From contig PWZT01000021.1 of assembly GCA_003567315.1 (NCBI GenBank), positions 28,636-92,635 on the forward strand: DNA of 64,000 nucleotides. Reading direction: 5' to 3'. The notes under the pieces were generated by a model. It made no database searches. It saw nothing but the letters and a program-made list of their open reading frames with translations, and was not told where the DNA came from. How positions within the stretch are numbered: the first letter of the stretch is position 1; the number at the start of each line of letters is the position of its first letter. Positions 28,118 through 36,427 of this stretch are shown one piece after another. This stretch comes from Paracoccaceae bacterium. Lineage in GTDB: Bacteria; Pseudomonadota; Alphaproteobacteria; Rhodobacterales; Rhodobacteraceae. Both the position numbers and the translations under genes were made by a program.

Positions 28118-28873
28118 TTACCCCAGAACCTCGCGCAGCGCCGGAAGCCCCACGCCTGTTGCATCGAAACCGCCATCGGCGGCGATCACCTGCCCGGTGA
28201 TGTAGCTGGCCTGCTCCGAGCAGAGGAATACAACGGTTGAGGCGATCTCGGCCTCCAGCCCGTAGCGGTTGAGCGGAATGGTCTCGTGATAGGCCGCGCG
28301 GATTTCGGGCGTGTGGACGGCCAGCGCCATCTTGGTATCAACCGGGCCGGGGGCCACGCAATTCGCGCGCACCCCCCAATGGCCCAGTTCCGCCGCTTGC
28401 TGGCGGGTCAGATGGATGACGGCAGCCTTGGAAGTCCCATAGGCCACGCGCAGAGTGCTCGCGCGCAGCCCCGAGATCGAGGCGATATTCACGATCGCAC
28501 CGCGCGTTTCCTTCAGATGGGGAATCACGGCCTGGCTGGTCAGGAACACCCCGTCGAGATTGGTCGCCATCACCTCGCGCCAGAGCGCGAAATCGGTTTC
28601 ATGCATCAGGCTGAAAATGCCCACAGCGGCATTATTGACCAGCGCATCCACCCGCCCGAACTGCGCGATGACCTCGGCCACCATCGACTCGACCTGTTCG
28701 GGGATCGAAACATCGCAGATGATCGCGCGCGCATGCGCCCGCCCCTCGGCAGCCTCCATGAGCGCGGGCGCGTCGCGGTCGATCATGGCCACGCGCCAGC
28801 CTTGTGCCAGCAAAGCCTCGGTCGTGGCCAGCCCGATTCCCCGCGCGGCCCCGGTGACGATGGCGGTTTTCAT
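28118..28873 (-). CDS. SDR-family NAD(P)-dependent oxidoreductase
   Basis: Classical short-chain dehydrogenase of 251 residues: cofactor motif TGAARGIG at residues 7-14, NNAAVG near 85, catalytic Ser in IVNIASISGLRAS, Tyr-Lys in VAYGTSKAAVIHLT, and the C-terminal YITGQVIAADGGFDATG. Acid Asp after beta-2 (VAMIDRD) suggests NAD preference. It is the last gene of dctP-dctQ-dctM-SDR, 15 bp after dctM, so it likely acts on the imported compound or its product. The substrate is unknown; HpsO-type sulfonate dehydrogenases are one possibility given the suy genes nearby. Confidence 0.9.
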   Translation of the reverse strand: MKTAIVTGAARGIGLATTEALLAQGWRVAMIDRDAPALMEAAEGRAHARAIICDVSIPEQVESMVAEVIAQFGRVDALVNNAAVGIFSLMHETDFALWREVMATNLDGVFLTSQAVIPHLKETRGAIVNIASISGLRASTLRVAYGTSKAAVIHLTRQQAAELGHWGVRANCVAPGPVDTKMALAVHTPEIRAAYHETIPLNRYGLEAEIASTVVFLCSEQASYITGQVIAADGGFDATGVGLPALREVLG

Positions 28874-28888
28874 GAGCGTATCCCTTCC

Positions 28889-30223
28889 CTAGCGCAGCAG
28901 ATCGACCAGCACCTGCGACATCTGCGGCACTGTGGCGACCACGAAAATCCCCACCAGCGCGGCCAGCAGAAACGGCATCGTGCCGCGCGCCACGCGCTCG
29001 ATGCTCAGCTTTGTCACATTGGCGGCAACGTAAAGATTGATCCCCACGGGCGGGGTGATCAGCCCGATGGCGAGGTTGACCATCACCACCACGCCGAACC
29101 AGACCGGATCCCAGCCAAGGCTGCGGGCAACAGGCAGGAAGATCGGCAGCGCGATGAACATGACGGTCACCGGATCCATGAACATCCCCGCGATCAGGAG
29201 GATCAGCATGATGACCAGAAGGATCACCCAGGCCTGCTCGCTCATGCCCAGCAGCGCGCCGGAATAGGTCCGCACCAGATCATCGACAGTGACCACCCAA
29301 CCAAAGAGGCTCGCATAGGCCACGATGAGCATGACCACCGCCGAGGACGCCGCCGCAACGCCCAGCGACTCGTAGAGCCGCGCCAAGGTCAGCGTGCGAT
29401 AGGCCAGCGCGCCCACGCCCAGCGCATAGACAGTCGCGACAATCGCGGCCTCGGTGGGGGTGAAGATGCCCGAATAGATACCGCCGAGGATCACCACCGG
29501 CGTCATCAAGCCCCAGAAGCTCTCGCGGAACGCAAGCCACAATGCTTGGCCGCGTGGTTTGCCATCATAGGGATCCGGGCTGAGCGCCATCAGGCTGGGA
29601 CTTGTCACAGGCGCTGTCTTGCGCCGCGCGAAGGGCAGCACGGCGATCATGGTCAGTGCCATGAACACGCCCGGAATGATCGCGGCGATAAAGAGCCGCG
29701 AAATCGAGGTCTCGGCAATCACGCCATAGATCACAAGCCCGATCGAGGGCGGGATGACGATGGAGAAGGCCGCCCCCGTCACCACCAGCCCGGCCGCGAA
29801 GGCGCGGTCATAGCCGTCATCCTCCATCCCCTTGATGATCATCGGCCCGATGGCCGCGACCGAGGCCGGGCCAGAGCCGCTGACCGCCCCCCAGAAGAGG
29901 CAGACAACTGTGCCCACGACCCCCATGCCACCGGGCAACCCGCCGACCAGCACGCGGAAGAAGCGGATCATGCGCTCGGCAATGCCAAGGCTGCCCATCA
30001 ATACGCCTGCGAGAATGAAGAACGGGATCGCAAGAAGCGAGAAGCGGGTGATGCCGGTCACGATCAGATCGCCCGCGAGGTTGAGCCCGAAGCCGATCTG
30101 CCACATCGCATACATGGCCGAGAGCCCGAGCGAGAACGCCACGGGCACGCGCAGCGCCATCAGCAGGAAGAACAGGATGATCATCTGCGTGCCGGCGGAA
30201 GTGATGCCCAGCATCTCAAACAT
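28889..30223 (-). CDS. dctM: TRAP transporter large permease (DctM)
   Basis: Membrane subunit that moves the substrate with a sodium gradient. The 444-residue protein has about 12 hydrophobic segments and the family features ALRVPVAFSLGLSA near the N-terminus, IPFFILAGVLMGSLG, WGAVSGSGPASVAAIGPM and VVMVNLAIGLITPPVGINLYV. The start MFEMLGITSAG at 30221-30223 overlaps the dctQ end by 8 bp. It belongs to dctP-dctQ-dctM-SDR. Confidence 0.94.
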   Translation of the reverse strand: MFEMLGITSAGTQMIILFFLLMALRVPVAFSLGLSAMYAMWQIGFGLNLAGDLIVTGITRFSLLAIPFFILAGVLMGSLGIAERMIRFFRVLVGGLPGGMGVVGTVVCLFWGAVSGSGPASVAAIGPMIIKGMEDDGYDRAFAAGLVVTGAAFSIVIPPSIGLVIYGVIAETSISRLFIAAIIPGVFMALTMIAVLPFARRKTAPVTSPSLMALSPDPYDGKPRGQALWLAFRESFWGLMTPVVILGGIYSGIFTPTEAAIVATVYALGVGALAYRTLTLARLYESLGVAAASSAVVMLIVAYASLFGWVVTVDDLVRTYSGALLGMSEQAWVILLVIMLILLIAGMFMDPVTVMFIALPIFLPVARSLGWDPVWFGVVVMVNLAIGLITPPVGINLYVAANVTKLSIERVARGTMPFLLAALVGIFVVATVPQMSQVLVDLLR

Positions 30224-30710
30224 GGCGCGCGCCTCCGCCCGCACTACGATAGCCGCGCCCGACTTCCCAGGCGTGTTGCAGATAGCGGATGATGACCAGT
30301 GCAAAGCCGAAGGGGAGCGCCGCCTGATAATACCATGCCGGGACGCCCAGCGCGTAGGAGCGCATGCCGACACGGCGGATATTCATCATCGCATCCCAGG
30401 AAAACCATGCCGAGAGCACCAGCAGGCCCACCGACAGCGCGACTGACAGCAAAAAGATCGGCATCCAGAGCGCGCGTGGCAGAAGCCCATGCACCATGGT
30501 GACGGCCAGATGCTCGCCCCGCCGCGCGGCCACGGCGGCACCAAACACCGTGAGCAGCAGGAAGCCGTTGATCAGAAGCTCTTCCGAGGCCGCGAAGGAC
30601 ATGTTCGTGCCATAGCGGACCACGACATTGGCAAAACCCAGCGCGGTCATGCTCAGGAAGAGGAATGCGCAGATGATCTTCTCGAAATCGCGCAGGATCA
30701 GTCGGATCAT
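30216..30710 (-). CDS. dctQ: TRAP transporter small permease (DctQ)
   Basis: Four-helix membrane subunit linking binding protein and DctM. The 164-residue protein has four hydrophobic segments (for example ICAFLFLSMTALGFANVVVR, LLINGFLLLTVFGAAVAARR, MPIFLLSVALSVGLLVLSAW and ALPFGFALVIIRYL) and the family motif RRGEHLAV after helix 2. It is separated from dctP by 66 bp that contain a stable hairpin, and overlaps dctM by 8 bp. Confidence 0.92.
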   Translation of the reverse strand: MIRLILRDFEKIICAFLFLSMTALGFANVVVRYGTNMSFAASEELLINGFLLLTVFGAAVAARRGEHLAVTMVHGLLPRALWMPIFLLSVALSVGLLVLSAWFSWDAMMNIRRVGMRSYALGVPAWYYQAALPFGFALVIIRYLQHAWEVGRGYRSAGGGARHV

Positions 30711-30734
30711 CGGCCCGCCCCGAAATGCAAAACG

Positions 30735-30762
30735 GCCCGCGCATCGCTCAGGACGCGCGGGC
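30735..30762 (-). terminator. Hairpin between dctP and dctQ
   Basis: Perfect 8-bp arms GCCCGCGC (30735-30742) and GCGCGGGC (30755-30762) with a 12-nt loop; on the minus strand it is followed by CGTTTTGC. Such hairpins after a binding-protein gene usually cause partial termination or protect the 3' end, giving more binding protein than permease. Confidence 0.6.
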
Positions 30763-30776
30763 GGTCAGGTGACAGA

Positions 30777-31781
30777 TCAGTTGACCTCAGCGGTCGCCTC
30801 GAGGAAGGCGTTCACGATCTCTTCGCCAACGCGCTCGGCCCACATGTCAAACGCAGGCTGGGTCGCTTCGCGGAAAGCTGCGATTTCTTCCTCGGTGGCC
30901 TCATGCACTTCCATGCCCTGCGCGCGGAGATATTCGATGCCATTGGCCGTGCCCTCGCGAGTGATCTCGCGCTGATAGGCCATGGCCTCCTGCGCAGCCT
31001 CGCGCATGATCTCCTGCGTCTCGGCGTCCATGCTCTCCCACTTCTCGCGCGACACGCCCAGGAAGATCGGGTCGTAGGAGTAGTGCCAGGTGGTCATGTA
31101 TTGCTGAACTTCATAGACCTGCAGCGGCACGATCACGGCGCCGATGGGGTTTTCCTGCCCATCGACCACGCCCTGTTGCAGCGCCGAGATGGTTTCCACC
31201 CACTGCATCTGCTGCGGATTGGCCCCAAGCGCATTCATCACATCGATATACATCGGACCCGCCACGCGCATGTTGAGCCCGCGCATGTCTTCGGGTGTAC
31301 GGATGGGTCGGGTGTTGTTGGTCACTTCGCGGAAGCCGTTTTCACCCCATGCCAACACGACGATGCCCTGATCGAGCAGAATGTCGGCCATCATCTGACC
31401 GGGCGCGCCTTGAGTGGCGGCGTCGACCTGCTCGTAGCTGGAAAAGAGATAGGGCAGCGAGAACACGGCCATTTCCGGCACCAGAGGGGTCACGTTGATC
31501 GCGGATGTCACCACCAGATCAAGCGCGCCGCGCCCGACCATCTCGGCCTGCCGCATCTGATCGCCGCCCGAAAGCTGCGCATTGGGGAAGACGCGCACGC
31601 TGAACGCGCCGTCCGTACGCTCGGCCACCAGCTCGGCGAATCGCTCCGAACCAAGATGCCAGGTCGAGTTCTCGCCCGTATTGTGCGACAGACGCAAAGT
31701 CTCGGCGCCCGCCGCGCCAAGGCTGAGGGTCGTCGCAAGGGCCGCTGCAAGCGCTGTGCCCGAAAGCCGTGCAAAAGTCAT
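30777..31781 (-). CDS. dctP: TRAP transporter substrate-binding protein (DctP)
   Basis: Periplasmic receptor of 334 residues. The N-terminus (TFARLSGTALAAALATTLSL then GAAGA) is a Sec signal peptide with cleavage near residue 26, after which the mature protein begins ETLRLSHNTGENS. It has the DctP-family GGDQMRQAEMVGRGALDLV region and RGLNMRVAGPMYIDVMNALG, whose arginine normally binds the carboxylate of the ligand, then VDGQENPIGAVI. The ligand is therefore probably an organic acid. The start at 31779-31781 was chosen for the signal peptide and GGAGGA site. It diverges from the IclR gene. Confidence 0.94.
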   Translation of the reverse strand: MTFARLSGTALAAALATTLSLGAAGAETLRLSHNTGENSTWHLGSERFAELVAERTDGAFSVRVFPNAQLSGGDQMRQAEMVGRGALDLVVTSAINVTPLVPEMAVFSLPYLFSSYEQVDAATQGAPGQMMADILLDQGIVVLAWGENGFREVTNNTRPIRTPEDMRGLNMRVAGPMYIDVMNALGANPQQMQWVETISALQQGVVDGQENPIGAVIVPLQVYEVQQYMTTWHYSYDPIFLGVSREKWESMDAETQEIMREAAQEAMAYQREITREGTANGIEYLRAQGMEVHEATEEEIAAFREATQPAFDMWAERVGEEIVNAFLEATAEVN

Positions 31782-31837
31782 GATCGCTTTCCTCCTCCAC
31801 AATTCGCGGCGCGCATCGCGTGGCCGCGTTCCTGATT

Positions 31838-31852
31838 GTCCAGATAGTGGAC
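31838..31852. promoter_or_regulatory. Inverted repeat between dctP and iclR (candidate IclR operator)
   Basis: GTCCA-GATAG-TGGAC, 5-bp arms with a 5-bp centre, lies 57 bp upstream of dctP in the 182-bp divergent region. IclR-type regulators bind short palindromes in such positions; assignment is inference. Confidence 0.4.
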
Positions 31853-31867
31853 CTGTAAATTTCATGA

Positions 31868-31886
31868 TTGCAAGAAAAACTTGCAA
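31868..31886. promoter_or_regulatory. Second inverted repeat between dctP and iclR
   Basis: TTGCAAG-AAAAA-CTTGCAA, perfect 7-bp arms, 78 bp before the iclR start. It could be a second operator or overlap the divergent promoters (TTGCAA occurs as a -35-like sequence here). Confidence 0.4.
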
Positions 31887-31963
31887 GATGCGCGATAAAA
31901 AATCAGTATGAGCGAAAATTGCGGTTCTGTCGCAAGAGTTCAACGATCTTATTGGTCCATAAT

Positions 31964-32770
31964 ATGAAACATGATTCGGCAGATGCCAGCCTTGGCGGGG
32001 CGCAGAGCGTGGATCGCGCGCTGGCGCTTCTCGCCCTGATCGGGCGGCATTCGGCTGCGGGCGTGTCGCTCTCGGGGCTGGTCAGCATCTCGGGCCTGAA
32101 CAAGGCGACGGTCCGGCGGCTGGTGCTCGCACTGATGCGCGCGGGGCTGGTCGAGCAGGACGCGCAGAGCCGCGCCTATCATCTGGGCGAGGAAGCCTAT
32201 GTTCTGGGGCTGCTCGCGCAGGACCGGCACGGGCTGTTGCGTCAGGCGATGGAGCAGATCCAAAACCTTGCGCGCCACACCGGCGATGCGGCCTTCCTGT
32301 CGGTGCGGCGCGGGTTGCATTCGGTCTGCCTGCATCGCGAGGATGGCGCGCATCCGATCCGCACCTATGCGCTCATGCCCGGCGGGTATCATCCGCTGGG
32401 CGTGGGCGCGGGCTCGCTCGCGATGCTCGCTGCGCTGCCCGATGCGGAGGTCGAGGCGATCATCGCTGCCAATACGCCTGAGCTTCTGGCGCAATATCCC
32501 CGCCTGCCGCCCGAGACATTGCGCGCCCATGTGGCCGAGACGCGCGAGAGCGGCATCGCGCTTAACCCCGGGCTGATCTTCGAGGACTCCTGGGGCCTCG
32601 GGATCGCGCTGCACGGGCCGGACGGGCAACTGGTCGGCGCGCTGTCGCTGGCGGCGGTCGAGAGCCGCATGAAGGAACCGCGCCGCGAGGAGCTGGCGCA
32701 GAAATTGCGGGCGGCTGCCCGCGTGGTCGAGGCAAGGCTCAGCCGCCGCCAACAGGAGAGACAGACATGA
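31964..32770 (+). CDS. IclR-family transcriptional regulator
   Basis: 268 residues: an N-terminal winged helix (GAQSVDRALALLALIGRHSA ... LSGLVSISGLNKATVRRLVLALMRAGLVEQD, about residues 12-70) and a C-terminal effector domain (GDAAFLSVRRGLHSVCLHRE; YHPLGVGAGSLAMLAALP; SWGLGIALHGPDGQLVGALSLA). The ATG at 31964 is chosen because it gives the usual short tail before the HTH. Its stop overlaps the thiolase start by 4 bp and it diverges from dctP, so it very probably controls both arms of this cluster. Confidence 0.93.
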   Translation: MKHDSADASLGGAQSVDRALALLALIGRHSAAGVSLSGLVSISGLNKATVRRLVLALMRAGLVEQDAQSRAYHLGEEAYVLGLLAQDRHGLLRQAMEQIQNLARHTGDAAFLSVRRGLHSVCLHREDGAHPIRTYALMPGGYHPLGVGAGSLAMLAALPDAEVEAIIAANTPELLAQYPRLPPETLRAHVAETRESGIALNPGLIFEDSWGLGIALHGPDGQLVGALSLAAVESRMKEPRREELAQKLRAAARVVEARLSRRQQERQT

Positions 32771-33936
32771 GTGACGCACAGATCATCGGCTGGGGCCATA
32801 CGGTCTTTGGCAAATCCGACCAGCCCGACACCGAAAACCTGATGGCGCAAGCGGTGGCAGAGGCACTGGAGCACGCGCAGATCGACGCCGAGGAGGTCGA
32901 TGGCATTTTCGTGGGCGTATTCAACAATGGCTTCTCGAAACAGGATTTTCAGGCCGCACTCGTGGCGATGGGCGATGCGCGCTTCGCCCATACCCCTGCG
33001 ACGCGTTTCGAGAATGCTTGCGCCACGGGCTCCGCGGCCCTGCATGGCGCGCTCGATTTCATCGCCGCCGGGCGCGGGCGCATCGCGCTGGTGGTGGGGG
33101 CGGAGAAGATGACCGCGACGCCGACTGCCGAGGTGGGGGACATTCTATTGACCGCCTGCTACCGCAATGAAGAGGCCGATGTGGAGGGCGGGTTTGCCGG
33201 TCTGTTCGGCAAGATCGCGCAGAGCTATTTCCAGCAATATGGCGACCGCTCGGAAGAGCTGGCGATGATTGCCGCGAAAAATCACGCCAATGGCATGGCC
33301 AACCCCTATGCCCATATGCGCAAGGATTTCGGGCTGGAGTTCTGCAACACGGTTTCCGAGAAAAACCCCCGCGTGGCGGGCCCGCTGCGGCGCACCGATT
33401 GCTCGCTGGTCTCTGACGGGGCGGCGGTGCTGGTGATCGCCGATCCCGAGACCGCCGCGAATGCGCCCCGCGCCATCGGCTTTCGCGCCCGCGTGCAGGC
33501 CAATGACATCATGGCCCTGTCGCGCCGCGATGTGCTGGAGTTTCGCGGCGCGCGCATGGCATGGACGAAGGCGCTGGAACAATCCGGGCTCACGCTTGAC
33601 GATCTGAGCCTTGTAGAAACGCATGACTGTTTCACCATCGCCGAGATGCTGGAATACGAGGCGATGGGGTTGGCCGCGCCCGGCCAGGGCCATCGCATCA
33701 TCCGCGAGGGCATCACGCGCAAGGAGGGCCGCTTGCCGGTCAACCCATCCGGCGGGCTGAAATCCAAGGGGCATCCGATCGGGGCCACGGGCGTTTCCAT
33801 GCATGTCATGGCCGCGATGCAGTTGATGGCAGAGGCAGGCGAGATGCAGATCCCCGATGCCAAACTCGCGGGCGTGTTCAATATGGGCGGTGCTGCGGTG
33901 GCAAATTACGTCTCGGTCCTGGAGCGCGTGAAATGA
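32767..33936 (+). CDS. SCP2-type thiolase family protein
   Basis: 389-residue thiolase-fold protein of the sterol-carrier/SCP2 thiolase branch. Catalytic residues look intact: nucleophile Cys85 in RFENACATGSAAL, the HDCF motif at 286-289 (ETHDCFTIAEM), and His336 in KSKGHPIGATG. These enzymes cleave or form 3-ketoacyl-CoA. They are often paired with a DUF35 OB-fold protein; none is adjacent, whereas a PPC-domain protein is. It overlaps the iclR stop and the ligase start by 4 bp each, so the set is translationally coupled. Confidence 0.9.
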   Translation: MSDAQIIGWGHTVFGKSDQPDTENLMAQAVAEALEHAQIDAEEVDGIFVGVFNNGFSKQDFQAALVAMGDARFAHTPATRFENACATGSAALHGALDFIAAGRGRIALVVGAEKMTATPTAEVGDILLTACYRNEEADVEGGFAGLFGKIAQSYFQQYGDRSEELAMIAAKNHANGMANPYAHMRKDFGLEFCNTVSEKNPRVAGPLRRTDCSLVSDGAAVLVIADPETAANAPRAIGFRARVQANDIMALSRRDVLEFRGARMAWTKALEQSGLTLDDLSLVETHDCFTIAEMLEYEAMGLAAPGQGHRIIREGITRKEGRLPVNPSGGLKSKGHPIGATGVSMHVMAAMQLMAEAGEMQIPDAKLAGVFNMGGAAVANYVSVLERVK

Positions 33937-35522
33937 GGGTGGATCTCTCGCAAGGCATGACGCCCTGTTCGACGCGGGTGATGAACCTGTCGCATATGCT
34001 GACCGAGAGTGCGCGGCGGTTGGGCGAGGCACCGGGGCTGATCTGGGGTGATCGCGCGTGGAGCTGGGCCACGCTGGAGGCGCGCGCCTGCGCGCTCGCG
34101 CAAGCTCTGGTGCAGGACTGTGGCGTACGGAAAGGCGACAGGGTTCTTGTCCAGTCATCCAACTGCAACCAGATGTTCGAGGCGATGTTCGCCTGCTGGC
34201 GCGCAGGCGCGGTCTGGGTGCCTGCGAATTACCGCCTCTCGCCGGATGATCTGGCCTATCTCGCGCACTCCTCCGGCGCGCGGTTCCTGCTGTGCGGTGA
34301 ACGCTTTACCGAACATGCGCGCGCCTGCGCACCCCATGTCGATGCCACGATCCTGATCGGCGCGGAATATGAGGCGCTGATCGCGAAACACATGGGCGCG
34401 GTGCCCGAACCGGTGGAAGTGCAGCGCGACGATCCGGCGTGGTTCTTCTTCACGTCGGGCACCACCGGCAAGCCGAAGGCGGCGGTGCTTACCCATGGGC
34501 AACTGGCCTTTGTCATCACCAACCATCTCTGCGATCTGATGCCGGGCACCGGGCCGGAGGATGCCTCGCTTGTCGTTGCGCCGCTCTCGCATGGGGCGGG
34601 CATCCACCAGCTTGCGCAGGCCGCGCATGGGGTGACGACTATCCTGCCCGCAGGCGAGAAATTCGACCCTGCCGAGGTGTGGGAACTCGTCGCGCGCCAT
34701 CGCGTGACCAATATGTTCACAGTGCCGACCATCGTGAAACTGCTGGTGGAACACCCGAGCGTCGATGCGCATGACCATTCCAGCCTGCGCTATGTGATCT
34801 ATGCCGGTGCGCCCATGTATCGCGCCGACCAAATCCGTGCGCTCGAAAAGCTCGGCCCGGTGCTGGTGCAGTATTTCGGCCTGGGCGAAGTGACGGGCAA
34901 TATTACTGTCCTGCCGCCCGCGCATCATCATATCGCTGATGACAAGATGCGCATCGGTTCCTGCGGGTTTGCGCGCACGGGAATGCAAGTGCAGATCCAG
35001 AACGACAAGGGCGAGGAAGTTGCGCTTGGCGAGACGGGCGAGATCGCCGTGATCGGGCCAGCGGTCTTTGCAGGCTATTTCAACAACCCTGAAGCCAATG
35101 CCAAGAGCTTCCGCAATGGCTGGTTCCTGACTGGCGATCTGGGCCATATGGATGCGCAGGGCTTCGTCTATCTGACCGGGCGCGCGTCGGATATGTATAT
35201 CTCGGGCGGCTCCAACATCTATCCGCGCGAGATCGAGGAGAAGCTGTTGGAGCATCCCGACCTTTCCGAGGTCGCCGTGCTGGGCGTGCCCGATCCGGTC
35301 TGGGGCGAGATCGGGATGGCGGTCTGCGTGCCCGCGCCGGGTGCGCAGGTCGAGGGGAAATCGGTGCTCGACTGGCTGGAGCCCAAACTCGCGCGTTACA
35401 AGATGCCGCGTCATGTCGTGCTGTGGGACGCGCTGCCGAAATCGGCCTATGGCAAGATCACCAAGAAGATGATCCGCGAGGAGCTTGAGGCGCGCGGCGA
35501 ATTGCCCGCGAAGGCGGGTTAG
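33933..35522 (+). CDS. AMP-forming acyl-CoA synthetase/ligase
   Basis: 529-residue ANL-superfamily enzyme activating a carboxylic acid to its CoA thioester. Motifs: P-loop FFTSGTTGKPKAAVLTHG (about 170-187), A5 QYFGLGEVTGN, A7-A8 GWFLTGDLGHMDAQG and LTGRASDMYISGGSNIYP, and the C-terminal catalytic lysine in PKSAYGKITKK. The ATG at 33933 overlaps the thiolase stop; a later start at 33981 (MNLSHMLTESARR) is also possible because residues before it are not conserved-looking. Specificity cannot be read from the sequence. Confidence 0.92.
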   Translation: MRVDLSQGMTPCSTRVMNLSHMLTESARRLGEAPGLIWGDRAWSWATLEARACALAQALVQDCGVRKGDRVLVQSSNCNQMFEAMFACWRAGAVWVPANYRLSPDDLAYLAHSSGARFLLCGERFTEHARACAPHVDATILIGAEYEALIAKHMGAVPEPVEVQRDDPAWFFFTSGTTGKPKAAVLTHGQLAFVITNHLCDLMPGTGPEDASLVVAPLSHGAGIHQLAQAAHGVTTILPAGEKFDPAEVWELVARHRVTNMFTVPTIVKLLVEHPSVDAHDHSSLRYVIYAGAPMYRADQIRALEKLGPVLVQYFGLGEVTGNITVLPPAHHHIADDKMRIGSCGFARTGMQVQIQNDKGEEVALGETGEIAVIGPAVFAGYFNNPEANAKSFRNGWFLTGDLGHMDAQGFVYLTGRASDMYISGGSNIYPREIEEKLLEHPDLSEVAVLGVPDPVWGEIGMAVCVPAPGAQVEGKSVLDWLEPKLARYKMPRHVVLWDALPKSAYGKITKKMIREELEARGELPAKAG

Positions 35523-35525
35523 ACG

Positions 35526-36335
35526 ATGCGGCGCATCACCCATCCCGGCCCGCCTGCCCCCGCGCGCGAAGATGTCGTCCCTTGCGAGGCCGTGCCTTTG
35601 CGCCTGACCCTGCGCATGGGCCTGCCGCTCACGCAGGCCGTGGCCGAGGCGCTGGGCGCTGAGGGGTTCGCGTTCGGCTATCTGCGCCTCGACGGGGTTC
35701 GGCTTGCGCCGCTTGTCTATGTCATGCCTGCACCTGCGTCGGAGCATGGCCATGCCGCGTGGTATAGCGCCACGCATTCCCTGCCCGAGGGCCGGATCAC
35801 ACATGGCGGCGCGCATTACGGGCGGCGCGAGGGGCGCGGGTTCATCCATTCGCATTCGCGCTGGGAGCCGCTGGGGATGGGGCATCTGCTGTGCGACGAT
35901 TGCATCATCGCGCGCGATGTCGAAGTGCAGGGCTGGGGGTTGCGCGGCGCGGGGCTGGTGGCGCAGGAGGATCGCGAGACGCTGTTCACCCTTTTTCGCC
36001 CGCAGGCGACAGGACCATGCACACCCAATGCGCTGCTCGTTACCCTACGCCCGAATCAGGAGATCGGCGCAGCCTTGCAGGGGATCGCCAAGGATATGCC
36101 GAAAGCCCGGATCGAGGGGATCGGGAGCCTTGTCGGCACGCATTTTGAGAGAGCCCCGGCGATTGAGAGTTACGGCACCGAGATTCTGATCGTGGAGGGC
36201 CAAGTCTCCGCCAGCGAGACGCGGTTGCGCATGGCCTCCGTGGGGTTTGACGGTCGCTCCGAGCTTGACCAACTCGCAACAGGCCAGAACGCAATCTGCG
36301 TGACCGCCGAGATCCTGATCCTCCCTGAAAGCTGA
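35526..36335 (+). CDS. Tandem PPC/DUF296-domain protein
   Basis: 269 residues that look like two copies of the PPC (plants and prokaryotes conserved, DUF296) fold. The first copy spans about residues 20-150 (VPLRLTLRMGLPLTQAVAEA ... GRGFIHSHSRWEPLGMGHLLCDDCIIARD). The second spans about 165-265 (LVTLRPNQEIGAALQGIAKD ... IEGIGSLVGTHFE ... QNAICVTAEILIL). It lies 3 bp after the ligase gene. PPC domains form trimers and some bind metal; His-rich HSHSRWE fits that. No enzymatic role is established. The frequent company of thiolase and ligase genes suggests a partner in CoA metabolism. Confidence 0.75.
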   Translation: MRRITHPGPPAPAREDVVPCEAVPLRLTLRMGLPLTQAVAEALGAEGFAFGYLRLDGVRLAPLVYVMPAPASEHGHAAWYSATHSLPEGRITHGGAHYGRREGRGFIHSHSRWEPLGMGHLLCDDCIIARDVEVQGWGLRGAGLVAQEDRETLFTLFRPQATGPCTPNALLVTLRPNQEIGAALQGIAKDMPKARIEGIGSLVGTHFERAPAIESYGTEILIVEGQVSASETRLRMASVGFDGRSELDQLATGQNAICVTAEILILPES

Positions 36336-36365
36336 AAAACCGGGCCACGCATCGCGGGAATCGGA

Positions 36366-36399
36366 TTGACAGAGGTGAAATATATAAACTATATAGTTT
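36366..36399 (+). promoter_or_regulatory. Promoter with palindromic operator before comC-suyAB
   Basis: TTGACA (36366-36371), 17 bp, CTATAT (36389-36394). The -10 sits inside a perfect 14-bp palindrome AAACTATATAGTTT (36386-36399), in the 92-bp gap between the PPC gene and the dehydrogenase gene. A repressor bound there would block the promoter. An AAGGA site precedes the ATG at 36428. Confidence 0.6.
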
Positions 36400-36427
36400 T
36401 CAGATTTCGCCAACTGCAAGGATCGCC

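Noticed and set aside
28286..30292. A 668-codon plus-strand open frame opposite the SDR and dctM genes
   Set aside because: Antisense shadow; extreme His/Arg/Asp bias and no start signal, against clear SDR and DctM proteins on the minus strand.
34155..35885. A 576-codon minus-strand open frame opposite the acyl-CoA ligase gene
   Set aside because: Antisense shadow of an enzyme with all ANL motifs intact.
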